NCBI GenBank assembly: GCA_964449285.1
Contig: CAYUZX010000008.1
Span: forward strand, 1 to 64,000
Reading direction: 5' to 3'
Source of the DNA: QYOJ01 sp964449285
Lineage (GTDB): Bacteria > Bacteroidota > Bacteroidia > Bacteroidales > FEN-979
DNA: 64,000 nucleotides
Position numbers and translations under genes: made by a program. How positions within the stretch are numbered: position 1 is the first letter of the stretch; each line of letters begins with the position of its first letter. Positions 47,101-56,019 of the stretch are shown here, piece by piece. The notes below the pieces were generated by a model. That model saw only the letters and a program-made list of their open reading frames with translations. It was not told the origin of the DNA and searched no databases.

Positions 47101-49797
47101 TATAGCCTCTTCGGCGGTAATGTTGATCAGAGAGATGTCATATGCTTTACCGGCAACCAGGGCATAGGATCTTTTTGGAGGTTGGGGCACACTAACGCCG
47201 GCAAAGGAAGCGTAGGGGAAATAGGGCACTGAAAATCTGTCGACACTGAAGCCGCCTCCCTCTTCAAAAACCATGGTCTCAAAGTTGGCCTTAAGTACGC
47301 CCGGGGCGGATGCCGAAAGATGGATCCCGGGGATGAATTTCGCCTCTCCCTGCTCATTCAACCTGCCGGTGAAGATGGTTGTATTTTCAGAGCTGAACCC
47401 GGAGAAGGGAAAATCAAAGATATAACCGGGAAATTTTGTGAACGTTGAAGAGCTTTTAGTCAGCGTAAGGTTCACGGTAGCATTCAGGTTTGCAGCGATG
47501 GGGCCGGTGAGCCAATTCACCTTCATGGTGAGGTCGGGAATGCTGCCGGCAACCAACTTGTTACCAGGCACATCCAGTAAGATCTTCAGCCTGTTTGGTT
47601 TTACCGTCTCTATCTTAAGCAACTTCTTGAATTCGGCTCCTCCAACCTTCACTTTCGCCATCCAGTTTCCTGTAGGTGCATCCGTCGCTGTAGCCACCTG
47701 GAAGGTATAGAAATTACCCAGGGTGGGTGATTTCACGAGGGATTTCATCAGCTGTCCGCGCGGATTGTAGAATGAGAAATTCACCGGGTGGTCTCTTGGC
47801 AATGTGCCCGTTGGATCATCAAGGATAAACGTGAGGAACAGTGAATCGCCTGGGCGCCAGATGCCACGTTCGCCATAAAGAAATCCCTTGATGCCGTGCT
47901 GAACTACCTCTCCTCCTACATCAAACATGCTGAGAGAGAGGACCCCTCCATCGGTAAGTCTGAGATAACCCGTTTCCTTCCCCTGAGAAACCACGATAAA
48001 AAAAGGCTGCCGGGAAAGATTGATCACCGCAATTCCTTCACTATTGGAACGAACTTCTCCAAGCTTAAGTTGCTGGTAGTTAAATATTTCTATTTTCGCA
48101 TCCGGAACAGGTTGTGCCGTAAGGAGGTTTGTAATATAGACATGGCATCTGTTTCCGCTACCCATCTTGGCGATTACTCCGAGGTTGGAAGCAAAAACAT
48201 TCCGGGAGATCGATTTATTCATGTAATAGGTAGGCTTGCAGGGGTTGTCGCGATCCTGCCAGTCATAATCCTCATAATTGTAGTAGGTGTAATTGCTGTA
48301 ATAGCTCCAGTTACGATCGTTGATAGAATCGGGATCATAGGCCATCATCAGAATGGGTTCATCCCTGATGGCGTTGGTTTGTCCGCATGGATAGGTGGAG
48401 TAATCCTTCCGGAAACTGAGCTGGATATTGTAGATCGCACCTGGTTCGGCCTTGATCAAATCGTTCAGGTCGATGGAAAAACGGTTCCAGGAGCCGTAAT
48501 CGAGCACATTGGCAAGTGGGATCCTCTTCTTCAGCACTACACGGCTTACCCGGTAGAGTTCGTTGCTGCCATTCAGGTCATTCACCTGGAGAAATTGCAG
48601 GATATTTTTTTCGAAGATCCTGATCACCATGATGTCGACGGCTTTCAGGTTGACCGCTTCGAAGGGGAAAAGAAGTCCGGATGAGCCAGGCATGATTACG
48701 CCATCACCCAGGAATCGAACCGCAGGCATGGTGACCACCACCGGCAGGCGTGTAACAACTCCGTTACCGGCATGGGTTTGCAAGGAGGAATCTGTTATCC
48801 GCGAACCAAGTGTTTTGCCTGACAGGTTCCGCACTGCAGCTTCTATCACCAGCTGGACCGAATCGCCACGAAGCTCTTGAGGGTAGATCTTCAATTCGTT
48901 GTCTTCAACAGCATAGCGGAGGTCACGAACTCCGCCAACGCTGAACAACCCACGCAAATTCTGTTTTGGGTCAAGTGGATCGGAGAACTGGATGATTATA
49001 TATTGTTCCGGATCTTGCAACATCCTGGCTTTCAAAAAAATGAACTGATCCAGCGCGGGAATAACAACCCGCTCTTCGCCATGCTGGTCAGCTCCTATTG
49101 GTTCACCGTTCCAACATACCATCACCTCTCCTGCCGAGGTGGCCCTGATAATTGAATCGGCTCTGAAGTAGTGAATTTTCCCGCCATCTTCGTGAGTCCA
49201 GGTGACCGGAAGTTCAAGGCCATTCTGAGTGACTCCTACAACTCCCTCCACGGCCTCCTCCGAGGCAAAGTCGGAGGTGCGTAAGGTTCCAAACAGGCGC
49301 TCAAGAGCCAGGTCCTTATTGTTGTAGGCCTTATGGTTCAACACTTCTACTTCGAACTCCTGTTTCATGACGTTGAATCCAAATTCGAATACGCTCATGG
49401 AATCCGGCAATTCGAACAGGGTGGAGAGTTGCAGCTTAGCCTGGAAGAATTCACCGGAGGGGAGGACATTGCTGGGTCTGAATTCAACTGTGCGGTTATT
49501 AACGCGAAAGGTTTCGCCGATGATATCAGGTTTAAACTTGAAGAGTTTCTTCGGATCAAGACTGGCAAAAAGAGCTGAGTCAACTACATCATCAGCAAAG
49601 ACAACCAGGATAGTCGACCTGCTGGAAATTACGCCGGAGGTAAATGCCTGGACATATTGTTGATAAGCCTGACTGATCTGATCGGGGGTAAAAGATGTTG
49701 TTCTGGACTGTTTCCATGGGTACAACACAAAGACAACAACGATGGCTGCAACCAGGACGGATGCACCACCAGCGACAAACCAGGATCTTGTTTTCAT
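44191..49797 (-). CDS. Bacterial alpha-2-macroglobulin family protein with thioester
   Basis: 1868 residues from the ATG at 49797; an upstream start at 49836 was rejected because the membrane anchor begins MKTRSWFVAGG. One N-terminal TM/anchor helix, then macroglobulin (MG) beta domains with GIWRPGDSLFLTFI (MG3-like), the A2M domain (LKKGQTRAHTFRMPDYIGAVRVMVV) and the thioester motif CIEQ at Cys1418-Gln1421 in YPYGCIEQT. An alpha-helical thioester domain and the C-terminal receptor-like domain follow. It is thought to trap foreign proteases in the periplasm, and with PBP1C to protect or repair the wall after envelope breach. Final residues VEVVR and the stop are encoded by 8-mer repeats. Confidence 0.93.
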   Translation of the reverse strand: MKTRSWFVAGGASVLVAAIVVVFVLYPWKQSRTTSFTPDQISQAYQQYVQAFTSGVISSRSTILVVFADDVVDSALFASLDPKKLFKFKPDIIGETFRVNNRTVEFRPSNVLPSGEFFQAKLQLSTLFELPDSMSVFEFGFNVMKQEFEVEVLNHKAYNNKDLALERLFGTLRTSDFASEEAVEGVVGVTQNGLELPVTWTHEDGGKIHYFRADSIIRATSAGEVMVCWNGEPIGADQHGEERVVIPALDQFIFLKARMLQDPEQYIIIQFSDPLDPKQNLRGLFSVGGVRDLRYAVEDNELKIYPQELRGDSVQLVIEAAVRNLSGKTLGSRITDSSLQTHAGNGVVTRLPVVVTMPAVRFLGDGVIMPGSSGLLFPFEAVNLKAVDIMVIRIFEKNILQFLQVNDLNGSNELYRVSRVVLKKRIPLANVLDYGSWNRFSIDLNDLIKAEPGAIYNIQLSFRKDYSTYPCGQTNAIRDEPILMMAYDPDSINDRNWSYYSNYTYYNYEDYDWQDRDNPCKPTYYMNKSISRNVFASNLGVIAKMGSGNRCHVYITNLLTAQPVPDAKIEIFNYQQLKLGEVRSNSEGIAVINLSRQPFFIVVSQGKETGYLRLTDGGVLSLSMFDVGGEVVQHGIKGFLYGERGIWRPGDSLFLTFILDDPTGTLPRDHPVNFSFYNPRGQLMKSLVKSPTLGNFYTFQVATATDAPTGNWMAKVKVGGAEFKKLLKIETVKPNRLKILLDVPGNKLVAGSIPDLTMKVNWLTGPIAANLNATVNLTLTKSSSTFTKFPGYIFDFPFSGFSSENTTIFTGRLNEQGEAKFIPGIHLSASAPGVLKANFETMVFEEGGGFSVDRFSVPYFPYASFAGVSVPQPPKRSYALVAGKAYDISLINITAEEAIVPSNKLKVEVFKLDWRWWWDDTESGYSASFIANQSHNLKATQIVQTSDGRASYRFITNREEWGRYLIKVTDMTSGHSAGKVIYVDWEGYFRMPGGEKQAATMLIFTSDKPKYRVGDKVKLSIPSSAGGRVLVTLENGSKVLRSIWAPSTKGQTDITFEVTNEMAPNIYAFVTLLQPHSQTVNDLPIRLYGVLPILVENSGTHLKPEIEMKEVLVPGTDATISVKEASGRSMTYTLAVVDQGLLDLTRFKTPDAWNAFYCREALGVKSWDLFDQVMGAYSGELQRILSIGGDEEAALQGSLKANRFVPMVRFLGVFQLKKGQTRAHTFRMPDYIGAVRVMVVAGEGESFGSAEKSAFVRKPLMVLGTLPRVLGPGETVKLPVTVFAMEQKVKEVEVSIKPNAFFIVVGKASQQITFTTPGEQVAMFELQVKPQVGVGTVEIEATGGGERSSQTIEIDIRNPNPPISFVISKAISPGDTWSAPFKPIGMAGTNSGSVELSTIPPMNLEKWMNYLIHYPYGCIEQTVSAAFPQLYLNTMMDLSAERKQEIETNTREAIKRLNSFQVPGGGFSMWPGSVYPSDWGTNYAGHFLIEAEKQGYAVSGNLFGNWKAFQRRKAATWEANLSYSNNDLIQAYRLFTLALAGDPDLGAMNRLREWNDLSNTARWYLAGAYQKAGKPEVAMALIERASHDVNPYNELSGTFGSTLRDQAIIAEVLCLMNMRTKATPLVQEIAGKLAGNGWYSTQTTAYALMAIAEYAGNHDESGVTASYRFGRDKMQYITSSKSLALIGIPERNTSPPGSVEVKNTGKGVLFVQLILNGIPPPGLETAASNDLKISVKWMDLKERPIDPKQLPQGMTFMVEVTITNPGLRGNYEQLALAQIFPSGWEIINARMSAMAKAGETTSQFDYQYIGDDRVNTFFSLNAGKSKRFRIMLNTTYLGRFYLPSTSCETMYNHTIYARDAGEWVEVVR

Positions 49798-49873
49798 GAT
49801 ATGGGATTTGAAGTAAAAATAAGAAAGAATTGACATGGGTTGCCATAATAATGATTGATTTGAATAGAAATCG

Positions 49874-49881
49874 TAACTTTG
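49874..49881 (+). promoter_or_regulatory. Probable -7 box of the M1 peptidase gene
   Basis: TAACTTTG, full match to TAnnTTTG, 30 bases before the ATG at 49911. No clear -33 element. The 113-base divergent gap otherwise shows nothing. Confidence 0.4.
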
Positions 49882-49910
49882 AGTGGAGATTATTTAGAGA
49901 AAGGCTGGAA

Positions 49911-51848
49911 ATGAAAAAATCGTGGATTAAAATCAATCTATCCATCGTAATCTGGTGTGCCACATTCCTGGCTTCAGCGCAACAGATTCCTCCTACAGAT
50001 CAGTCTAAGGAGATTGCAGCAATGGAGATGAAGGCAAACATGGGGAAATTTAATTTCCCAACTCAAAACCTCATCACCGATTACGATATCCGATACCATC
50101 GGTGTATCTGGGAAGCAGATCCGGCTCAGCGCTATATCCAGGGAGAGGTGACCACCTGGTTCGTTCCAATTTCGGCTGGCTTTGACACCCTCCGGTTCAA
50201 CCTCAGCGATTCCCTGATTGTCGATTCGGTGATATACCACTCCCTTGCCATTCCTTTTAACCATGCAGGTGAGATGCTGACCATCCCACTGCCAGCCGTT
50301 ATCGGGATTCAAACCCTCGATTCAGCCTCGGTTTTCTATCATGGCATTCCTCCCAGCACCGGCTTCGGGTCGTTCAACACCGGGATGCATGACGACGTGC
50401 CAGTCATGTGGACGCTTTCTGAACCTTATGGGGCGAGCGACTGGTGGCCCTGTAAAAACAGCCTCACTGATAAAGCCGACTCACTGGATATCATTGTCAC
50501 CCACCCATCAGGCAACAGAGCTGCCAGTAACGGCATCCTGATATCAGAAACAATCAGTGGCAATACGGTTACATGTCACTGGAAACACCGCTATCCGATT
50601 GCCACTTACCTGGTTTGCCTGGCTGTTACCAACTATACCGCCTATTCCGATTGGGTCCCTTTCGAAACCAGCAACGTGGAGGTACTTAACTACGTCTACC
50701 CGGAAGATTCCGCCATGGCTGCTTCGCAAACCCCCGGCGTCATTCCAATCATGCAATTGTACGACACCCTGTTCGGGCTTTACCCGTTTGCCAGTGAGAA
50801 ATACGGCCATTGCCAGTTTAACTGGAATGGAGGGATGGAGCACCAGACCTTCACCTTCCTGGGCTCCTTCGGCCATGAGCTGATAGCACACGAGCTGGCC
50901 CATATGTGGTTTGGCGATATGGTTACCTGTGCCAGCTGGGAAGATATCTGGCTGAATGAAGGATTTGCCACCTATCTTTCGGGACTTACTTACGAACATA
51001 TGTTTAACGGAGTATGGTGGATGCAGTTCAAACGCAGCCGGATCACCTTTGTGACCAGCCAGCCGGATGGTTCTGTATGGTGTGACGACACCACCAGTGT
51101 TAGCCGCATTTTCGATTCGAGGCTCAGCTATGCCAAAGGAGCCATGATCCTGCATCAGTTGAGATGGGTTATCGGAGATTCCGCCTTCTTCCCGGCAACC
51201 AATAATTATTTATATGATCCGGCTCTTGCCTATGGATTTGCCCATACATCTGACTTAAAGGCACACCTGGAAGCATCAGCCGGTCAGGATTTGACATGGT
51301 ATTTCGATGACTGGTATACCGGGCAGGGCTTCCCCTCCTATCAGATCAACTGGACCCAATTGGGAGATATGGTATCCATGATAATCGGCCAAACACAATC
51401 ACACCCATCAGTGCCATTTTTTGAGTTACCACTGCCCATCCAACTAAAAAACCTGACACAAGACACGATTATCCGACTGGACCATACCTTTTCAGGAGAA
51501 GTGTTCAACTTAACCATTCCTTTCAAGGTTGATTCTGTGCTACTGGATCCTGAGCTCTGGCTCATCACGGCGAATAACAACATCTCAGCGATTCGGGAAA
51601 AGAACATGGAAAGTATGATCGCGGTGGCTCCCAATCCCGTAAAGGATCTTCTTCGGATCACGTTTTTAACATCCTTTGATAACATGATTATCCAGGTTGT
51701 GGATGAATCAGGAAAATTACTTCACGAAAGAGACGCCAGTAACATGCGATCCATCACGCTCAACTTTGAAGGGAGAGCGAGAGGGTTCTATTTTATCCGG
51801 TTCCTTTCAGGAGATGGTACTTATCTGAGAAAAATCGTGGTACTATAG
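49911..51848 (+). CDS. Secreted M1-family metallopeptidase with T9SS sorting domain
   Basis: An aminopeptidase-type zinc enzyme of 645 residues. ATG 49911, preceded by AAGGCTGGAA, begins the signal peptide (WIKINLSIVIWCATFLASAQ). N-terminal M1 beta domain about 35-230. Zinc site HELAH at 327-331 and Glu350 in WLNEGFATYL, the HExxH-18-E spacing of M1. GGMEHQTF, which stands in the place of the GAMEN substrate loop, is just upstream. The last about 75 residues (VAPNPVKDLLRITF... ending YLRKIVVL) form a T9SS type A sorting domain, so it is exported across the outer membrane. The usual C-terminal ARM-like domain of larger M1 enzymes is absent. Confidence 0.92.
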   Translation: MKKSWIKINLSIVIWCATFLASAQQIPPTDQSKEIAAMEMKANMGKFNFPTQNLITDYDIRYHRCIWEADPAQRYIQGEVTTWFVPISAGFDTLRFNLSDSLIVDSVIYHSLAIPFNHAGEMLTIPLPAVIGIQTLDSASVFYHGIPPSTGFGSFNTGMHDDVPVMWTLSEPYGASDWWPCKNSLTDKADSLDIIVTHPSGNRAASNGILISETISGNTVTCHWKHRYPIATYLVCLAVTNYTAYSDWVPFETSNVEVLNYVYPEDSAMAASQTPGVIPIMQLYDTLFGLYPFASEKYGHCQFNWNGGMEHQTFTFLGSFGHELIAHELAHMWFGDMVTCASWEDIWLNEGFATYLSGLTYEHMFNGVWWMQFKRSRITFVTSQPDGSVWCDDTTSVSRIFDSRLSYAKGAMILHQLRWVIGDSAFFPATNNYLYDPALAYGFAHTSDLKAHLEASAGQDLTWYFDDWYTGQGFPSYQINWTQLGDMVSMIIGQTQSHPSVPFFELPLPIQLKNLTQDTIIRLDHTFSGEVFNLTIPFKVDSVLLDPELWLITANNNISAIREKNMESMIAVAPNPVKDLLRITFLTSFDNMIIQVVDESGKLLHERDASNMRSITLNFEGRARGFYFIRFLSGDGTYLRKIVVL

Positions 51849-51873
51849 TTGGCAGTAGAATGTTAAGATTATC

Positions 51874-51905
51874 TCTCATACTCTCATACCTCCCTATGTC
51901 CCTAC
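51874..51905. repeat. Microrepeat cluster, four TCTCATAC-type 8-mers
   Basis: TCTCATAC twice, then CTCCCTAT and GTCCCTAC. It ends exactly one base before the sigma-factor stop codon (51906) in the convergent gap with the M1 gene. Confidence 0.75.
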
Positions 51906-52514
51906 TTATATCTTCTCCTCCGAATGCTTGAGGATCTGGTAGAGGAATTCCCTGGAGCGGAAGAGTTGGGCTTTAACCGTTCCCAGCGGAAGGTCGAGTT
52001 CAGTGGCAATCTCTTCGTACGACCACTCTTTGAAGTACCGTAATTCGATCAGATTACGATAGTGGGGCTTCAGCTTCTCCACCACCTCACGCATCAGTTT
52101 GATCTTCTGCTTTTCGATCACCTTCTCTTCCGGATCAAGTGTAGTGGCAGCCATGTTGGTGGGGTAATCATCCCTGTCGTTGTCATGATCACCTGGATTA
52201 TCTGCAAAGACGATACGCTTGGATTTTCGCAGGAAGTCGATACAATTATTTGCGGCAATCTTGAAGAGCCAGGTGCTGAAAGCATAATCGGGGGAGTATT
52301 GGTTCAGCTTCCTGAAAGCCTTGCCGAATGCTTCGATCGTAAGATCTTCAGCATCCGTAGGGTTGTTTGTCATCTTCAGAAGAAGGAAATAGAGGGAATC
52401 GCGGTAGTTATTCAGCAACTCAGCATACGCTTTTTGATCCCCGTTTTCCAGGGCTTTCTTGACCAACCTGTAATCGCGTTGTGCCTTTTCGGTGAGATGA
52501 GATGCTACTTCCAT
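51906..52514 (-). CDS. ECF (RpoE-like) RNA polymerase sigma factor
   Basis: 202 residues. Region 2: DAEDLTIEAFGKAFRKL and FSTWLFKIAANNCIDFLRKSKR. Region 4: LKPHYRNLIELRYFKEWSYEEIATELDLPLGTVKAQLFRSRE, a helix-turn-helix here given in its two halves (WSYEEIATELDLP, GTVKAQLFRSRE). No anti-sigma gene is adjacent. Its start overlaps the end of the glycosyltransferase gene by 10 bases, so both come from one transcript. Bacteroidota often have this factor next to tgt and a GT2 gene. Confidence 0.93.
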   Translation of the reverse strand: MEVASHLTEKAQRDYRLVKKALENGDQKAYAELLNNYRDSLYFLLLKMTNNPTDAEDLTIEAFGKAFRKLNQYSPDYAFSTWLFKIAANNCIDFLRKSKRIVFADNPGDHDNDRDDYPTNMAATTLDPEEKVIEKQKIKLMREVVEKLKPHYRNLIELRYFKEWSYEEIATELDLPLGTVKAQLFRSREFLYQILKHSEEKI

Positions 52515-53674
52515 TTACGGGGTTTGACCATGAAGTTCGTTCCGATGAGTATGACCTGAAGGAGGATAGTCATCCATTCCAGCAGCGGGATCCAGGCTAT
52601 CAGCTGCTTTTCCTGAAGTCTCTTCATACACCGGCCAACAACTACATACTGGCTTACCAACTCCAGCAAAAGTACACTTAAAACAAATATCCATGCGAAC
52701 TTCCAGGCAAGAAGTAATGCCAACAGCACCCAGAAGACCAGTTGCGTTGCACTATACAAGCCAAGCAGAAATTTATGCAAAAAGCGGTAATGGGATCCTG
52801 TTGTCATATGACGCCTCTTCTGGGTAAACCACTTCCCAACTGATTCTTTCGGTTCGGAATAGGTAAAAGCTCCCGGGTTTCGCTGTACTCCGGTATTTTT
52901 CTTTCGTGCTACCCGGTTGATGAACAGGTCGTCATCACCGCTGCTAATCCTGTAGTGAGAGATAAATCCTTTCTGTTGATAGAAGAGGTTCTTCCTATAG
53001 GCCAGGTTCCGCCCCACGCCCATATATGGGATTCCGGCCATCGCGAAGGAGAGATATTGGATAGCCACCTGTACGGTCTCGAAACGGATCAGCGTGTTCA
53101 GGAGCCCTTTACGTTTCTCATAAGGCCCAAAGCCAAGGATGATCTCTTTATCATCCGTAAAAGCTTCCTGCATCAGCCTCACCCACTGGCTGCCGGCTGG
53201 ACGACAATCGGCATCAGTGAGAAGGATGATCTCATGCCTTGCTGATTTGATCCCAATGGAGAGTGGGAATTTCTTTCCTGTGAAAAAGTTGAGGTCCCTC
53301 TGGATAGAGACAACTTTCAGGTGTTTGTGACGCTCGGCCAACTCCGACAAGAGGGAGGAAGTATCATCGTCGGAGGCATGATCCACAACCACGACTTCAT
53401 ACAACGGATAATCCTGTTCAAGAATTAATGGCAGGTTCTTGATCAAATGATGATACTCGTTGTGGGCACAGATTACGATGGAAACGCCACTTGGTTGAGG
53501 ATCGAGGGTTGAGGGTCGGGGGGCGTGGCTTTTTGTTTCCTTGTGCCTTTGTCCCGTTGTCCCTAATCTGAAGAATATTGCCCAGAAGAATACCATCTGC
53601 ACCAGAAAACAAAATCCATAGAGGATACACAGGGAGAAGAGAACGGGGTTTGGGTTAACGAAAGCATCTGGCAT
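52505..53674 (-). CDS. Membrane glycosyltransferase, family 2
   Basis: 389 residues. N-terminal TM helix (about 12-37), GT-A domain from about 63 (VSIVICAHNEYHHL, VVVVDHASDDD, DxD-like TDADCRP, QxxRW-like WFTQKRRHM), then two or three C-terminal TM helices. It transfers a sugar from a nucleotide donor to a lipid or glycan acceptor at the inner membrane; acceptor unknown. Residues about 38-60, between TM helix and catalytic domain, are encoded by 7-mer and 8-mer repeats (53496-53564), so this linker is probably not ancestral. Upstream gene of the sigma factor. Confidence 0.88.
   Translation of the reverse strand: MPDAFVNPNPVLFSLCILYGFCFLVQMVFFWAIFFRLGTTGQRHKETKSHAPRPSTLDPQPSGVSIVICAHNEYHHLIKNLPLILEQDYPLYEVVVVDHASDDDTSSLLSELAERHKHLKVVSIQRDLNFFTGKKFPLSIGIKSARHEIILLTDADCRPAGSQWVRLMQEAFTDDKEIILGFGPYEKRKGLLNTLIRFETVQVAIQYLSFAMAGIPYMGVGRNLAYRKNLFYQQKGFISHYRISSGDDDLFINRVARKKNTGVQRNPGAFTYSEPKESVGKWFTQKRRHMTTGSHYRFLHKFLLGLYSATQLVFWVLLALLLAWKFAWIFVLSVLLLELVSQYVVVGRCMKRLQEKQLIAWIPLLEWMTILLQVILIGTNFMVKPRKWK
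53496..53564. repeat. Microrepeat clusters inside the GT2 gene
   Basis: Three heptamers of the TGAGGGT type (53496-53516) and four octamers TTGTTTCC, TTGTGCCT, TTGTCCCG, TTGTCCCT (53533-53564). Translated in frame on the minus strand as a polar linker. Confidence 0.8.
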
Positions 53675-53701
53675 TTAACAAGATTTAACAGGTGGAAACA
53701 G

Positions 53702-53709
53702 CAAATTTA
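53702..53709 (-). promoter_or_regulatory. Probable -7 box of the GT2-sigma operon
   Basis: Minus strand TAAATTTG, full match to TAnnTTTG, 28 bases before the GT2 start. Confidence 0.4.
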
Positions 53710-53731
53710 TTCAATATCCTAAAATAAAACC

Positions 53732-53739
53732 TACCTTTG
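53732..53739 (+). promoter_or_regulatory. Probable -7 box of the tgt-lptF/G operon
   Basis: TACCTTTG, full match to TAnnTTTG, 70 bases before the tgt ATG. It is back to back with the divergent GT2 promoter. Confidence 0.4.
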
Positions 53740-53808
53740 TCGAAAAATTGCGATAACCATTAATATCTGTGCTTTCGGAGCATTTAGAGAGAAGATCTTT
53801 CGCAATTC

Positions 53809-54939
53809 ATGACCTTCACCATCACCCATACAGATCCCGGAACTTCAGCCCGGGCCGGTTTGCTGAAGACCGATCACGGGACCATTGAATCACCCTTTTT
53901 TATGCCGGTGGGGACTGCAGGATCTGTCAAAGCACTCCACATGAGCCAGCTACGAGATGATATTCAGGCCCAGATCATGCTCTCCAACACCTACCATCTT
54001 TATTTACGACCGGGTGCGGATATCGTCTCAGCAGCTGGTGGAATCCACCGGTTTAATGGCTGGAGTAAACCTGTTTTGACCGATAGTGGTGGCTACCAGG
54101 TCTATTCATTAGCCAACATCAGGAAATTTAAAGAGGACGGAGTCGTCTTTCAGTCACACATCGATGGGTCAAAACACACCTTCACTCCCGAGTCGGTAAT
54201 CGATATCCAGCGAACTCTTGGCGCCGATATCATCATGGCTTTTGACGAATGCACACCCTACCCCTGTGAATACGACTATGCGGCCAAATCGATGACCCGG
54301 ACCCATCGGTGGCTAAAGCGATGCATCACCCAATTCGAAGCAACGGCCTGTCGGTATGGTTATTCCCAGAGCCTCTTTCCCATTGTTCAGGGGAGTGTTT
54401 ACAAAGACCTGCGTGTGCAATCTGCCGAGTTTATCGCTTCCTGCAATGCAGAAGGGAATGCCATCGGCGGCTTATCCGTGGGTGAACCGGCACCGGTAAT
54501 GTATGAGATGACAGAGGCTGTAACGAACATCTTACCTGCCAATAAACCCAGGTACCTAATGGGCGTGGGAACTCCCGCAAATATCCTGGAGAACATCGCC
54601 CTTGGTGTCGACATGTTCGATTGCGTGATCCCAACCCGGAACGGGAGAAACGGGATGCTTTTTACACGCCAGGGAATCATCAACATCAAAAATAAAAAGT
54701 GGATGGATGACTTCTCTCCGCTGGATCCGGAAGGCGAGACCTTTGCTGACCATGAGTATTCCAGAGCATTCCTCCGGCACCTTTTCATCTCCAAAGAGAT
54801 GCTGGCAGCCATGATTGCCACAACGCACAACCTCGGCTTCTACATGTGGCTTATGCGGGAATCACGCAAGCAGATCAGGGAGGGTACTTTCAGGAGTTGG
54901 AAAGAGAAAATGGTAGTTCAACTGATGCAACGACTCTGA
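53809..54939 (+). CDS. tgt: Queuine/preQ1 tRNA-ribosyltransferase
   Basis: 376 residues, full length. Swaps guanine 34 of tRNAs with GUN anticodons (Asp, Asn, His, Tyr) for the queuosine precursor preQ1. Seen: VGTAGSVKALHMSQL, LTDSGGYQVYSLANIRK with the base-binding Asp, NAIGGLSVGEP, and the nucleophile Asp in GVDMFDCVIPTRNGRNG. In place of the usual zinc CxCxxC the protein reads DPEGETFADHEYSRAFLRHL, with no cysteines; I recall the same loss in other Bacteroidota Tgt proteins. The permease gene starts three bases after the stop. Confidence 0.95.
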   Translation: MTFTITHTDPGTSARAGLLKTDHGTIESPFFMPVGTAGSVKALHMSQLRDDIQAQIMLSNTYHLYLRPGADIVSAAGGIHRFNGWSKPVLTDSGGYQVYSLANIRKFKEDGVVFQSHIDGSKHTFTPESVIDIQRTLGADIIMAFDECTPYPCEYDYAAKSMTRTHRWLKRCITQFEATACRYGYSQSLFPIVQGSVYKDLRVQSAEFIASCNAEGNAIGGLSVGEPAPVMYEMTEAVTNILPANKPRYLMGVGTPANILENIALGVDMFDCVIPTRNGRNGMLFTRQGIINIKNKKWMDDFSPLDPEGETFADHEYSRAFLRHLFISKEMLAAMIATTHNLGFYMWLMRESRKQIREGTFRSWKEKMVVQLMQRL

Positions 54940-54942
54940 CCA

Positions 54943-56019
54943 GTGAAAAAGATCGACATCTATATCATCAAGAAGTTCCTGGGTACATTTTTCTTTACCC
55001 TCCTGCTGCTGATCTTCATTGTTATTGTCTTCGACATCTCGGAAAAGATCGATGATTTCCTGAAAAACGACGCACCTTTCGGAGCTATCATCATCGATTA
55101 CTACCTGAATTTCATCCCCTATTTCATCAACCTCTTCAGCTATCTCCTAACTTTCATCGCCGTCATCTTTTTTACTTCCCGGATGGCCTCCCGGAGTGAG
55201 ATCATCGCCATTCTCAGCAGCGGAATCAGTTTCTGGCGGATGCTGGTTCCATTTCTGGTTTCCGCCGTGATTCTCGGGCTTCTCTCTTTCCTGCTGGCCA
55301 ATTTCATCATTCCCCGCACCAACCAGACGATGTTTGAGTTCGAAAACAAATATATCCGGGATCCGCGGAGATACAGCGATATGAACGTTCATAAGCAGAT
55401 CAGTCCAGGTATCTTCATTTACATGGAAAACTTCAACCTAAAGAACAACACAGGCTGGAAGTTTTCCCTTGAGGAGTTTGAAGGCCAGATCCTAAAGTAC
55501 AAACTCAAAGGAGATAAAATCTCGTTTGACTCAGTTACTGAGAAATGGAAAATTGATAACTACTATACCAGAGAGATCAACGGCCTTGAGGAGTCGATCA
55601 CCAAAGGCGTCCAGATGGATACACTGTTGCCAATCAAACCCGGGGATTTCGTTGAGGATGTGGAGGAGATCAAGGTCTTGGGATATATGAAACTCAAGGA
55701 GGTGATCGGGAAAAAGCTCCTTCGCGGCGATCCCGATGTGATCCACTACCAGGTCAAACAGTACGAACGTATTGCCCACCCCTTTGCTACGATCATCCTC
55801 ACCCTGATCGGCGTGGCTGTCTCCTCCAGGAAAGTGAGAGGAGGGATAGGGTATCACCTCGGGTTAGGACTCTCCCTGACTTTTATGTATATTCTCTTTA
55901 TGCAAATATCAGCAGTCTTCAGTATCTTTGGGAACCTCACCCCGATGTTAGCCGTGTGGTTACCAAACATCTTCTTCACTGTTGTTGCCGCTTTCATGCT
56001 GTGGAAAACACCGAGATAG
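54943..56019 (+). CDS. LptF/LptG family permease (YjgP/YjgQ)
   Basis: 358 residues, GTG start three bases after tgt. Three N-terminal TM helices (about 12-32, 48-75, 92-120), a periplasmic beta-jellyroll domain (about 125-270) and three C-terminal TM helices (from about 280: HPFATIILTLIGVAVSSRKVRGGIG). LptF and LptG with the LptB ATPase extract LPS from the inner membrane. Only one of the pair is here, so whether it is F or G, or works as a homodimer, is not clear. Its 3' end overlaps the convergent ispE gene by 26 bases. Confidence 0.92.
   Translation: MKKIDIYIIKKFLGTFFFTLLLLIFIVIVFDISEKIDDFLKNDAPFGAIIIDYYLNFIPYFINLFSYLLTFIAVIFFTSRMASRSEIIAILSSGISFWRMLVPFLVSAVILGLLSFLLANFIIPRTNQTMFEFENKYIRDPRRYSDMNVHKQISPGIFIYMENFNLKNNTGWKFSLEEFEGQILKYKLKGDKISFDSVTEKWKIDNYYTREINGLEESITKGVQMDTLLPIKPGDFVEDVEEIKVLGYMKLKEVIGKKLLRGDPDVIHYQVKQYERIAHPFATIILTLIGVAVSSRKVRGGIGYHLGLGLSLTFMYILFMQISAVFSIFGNLTPMLAVWLPNIFFTVVAAFMLWKTPR

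Noticed and set aside
53860..54830. Loss of function in Tgt because the zinc cysteines are missing
   Set aside because: All catalytic and substrate-binding motifs are intact, and I recall the same cysteine loss as a general trait of Bacteroidota Tgt.
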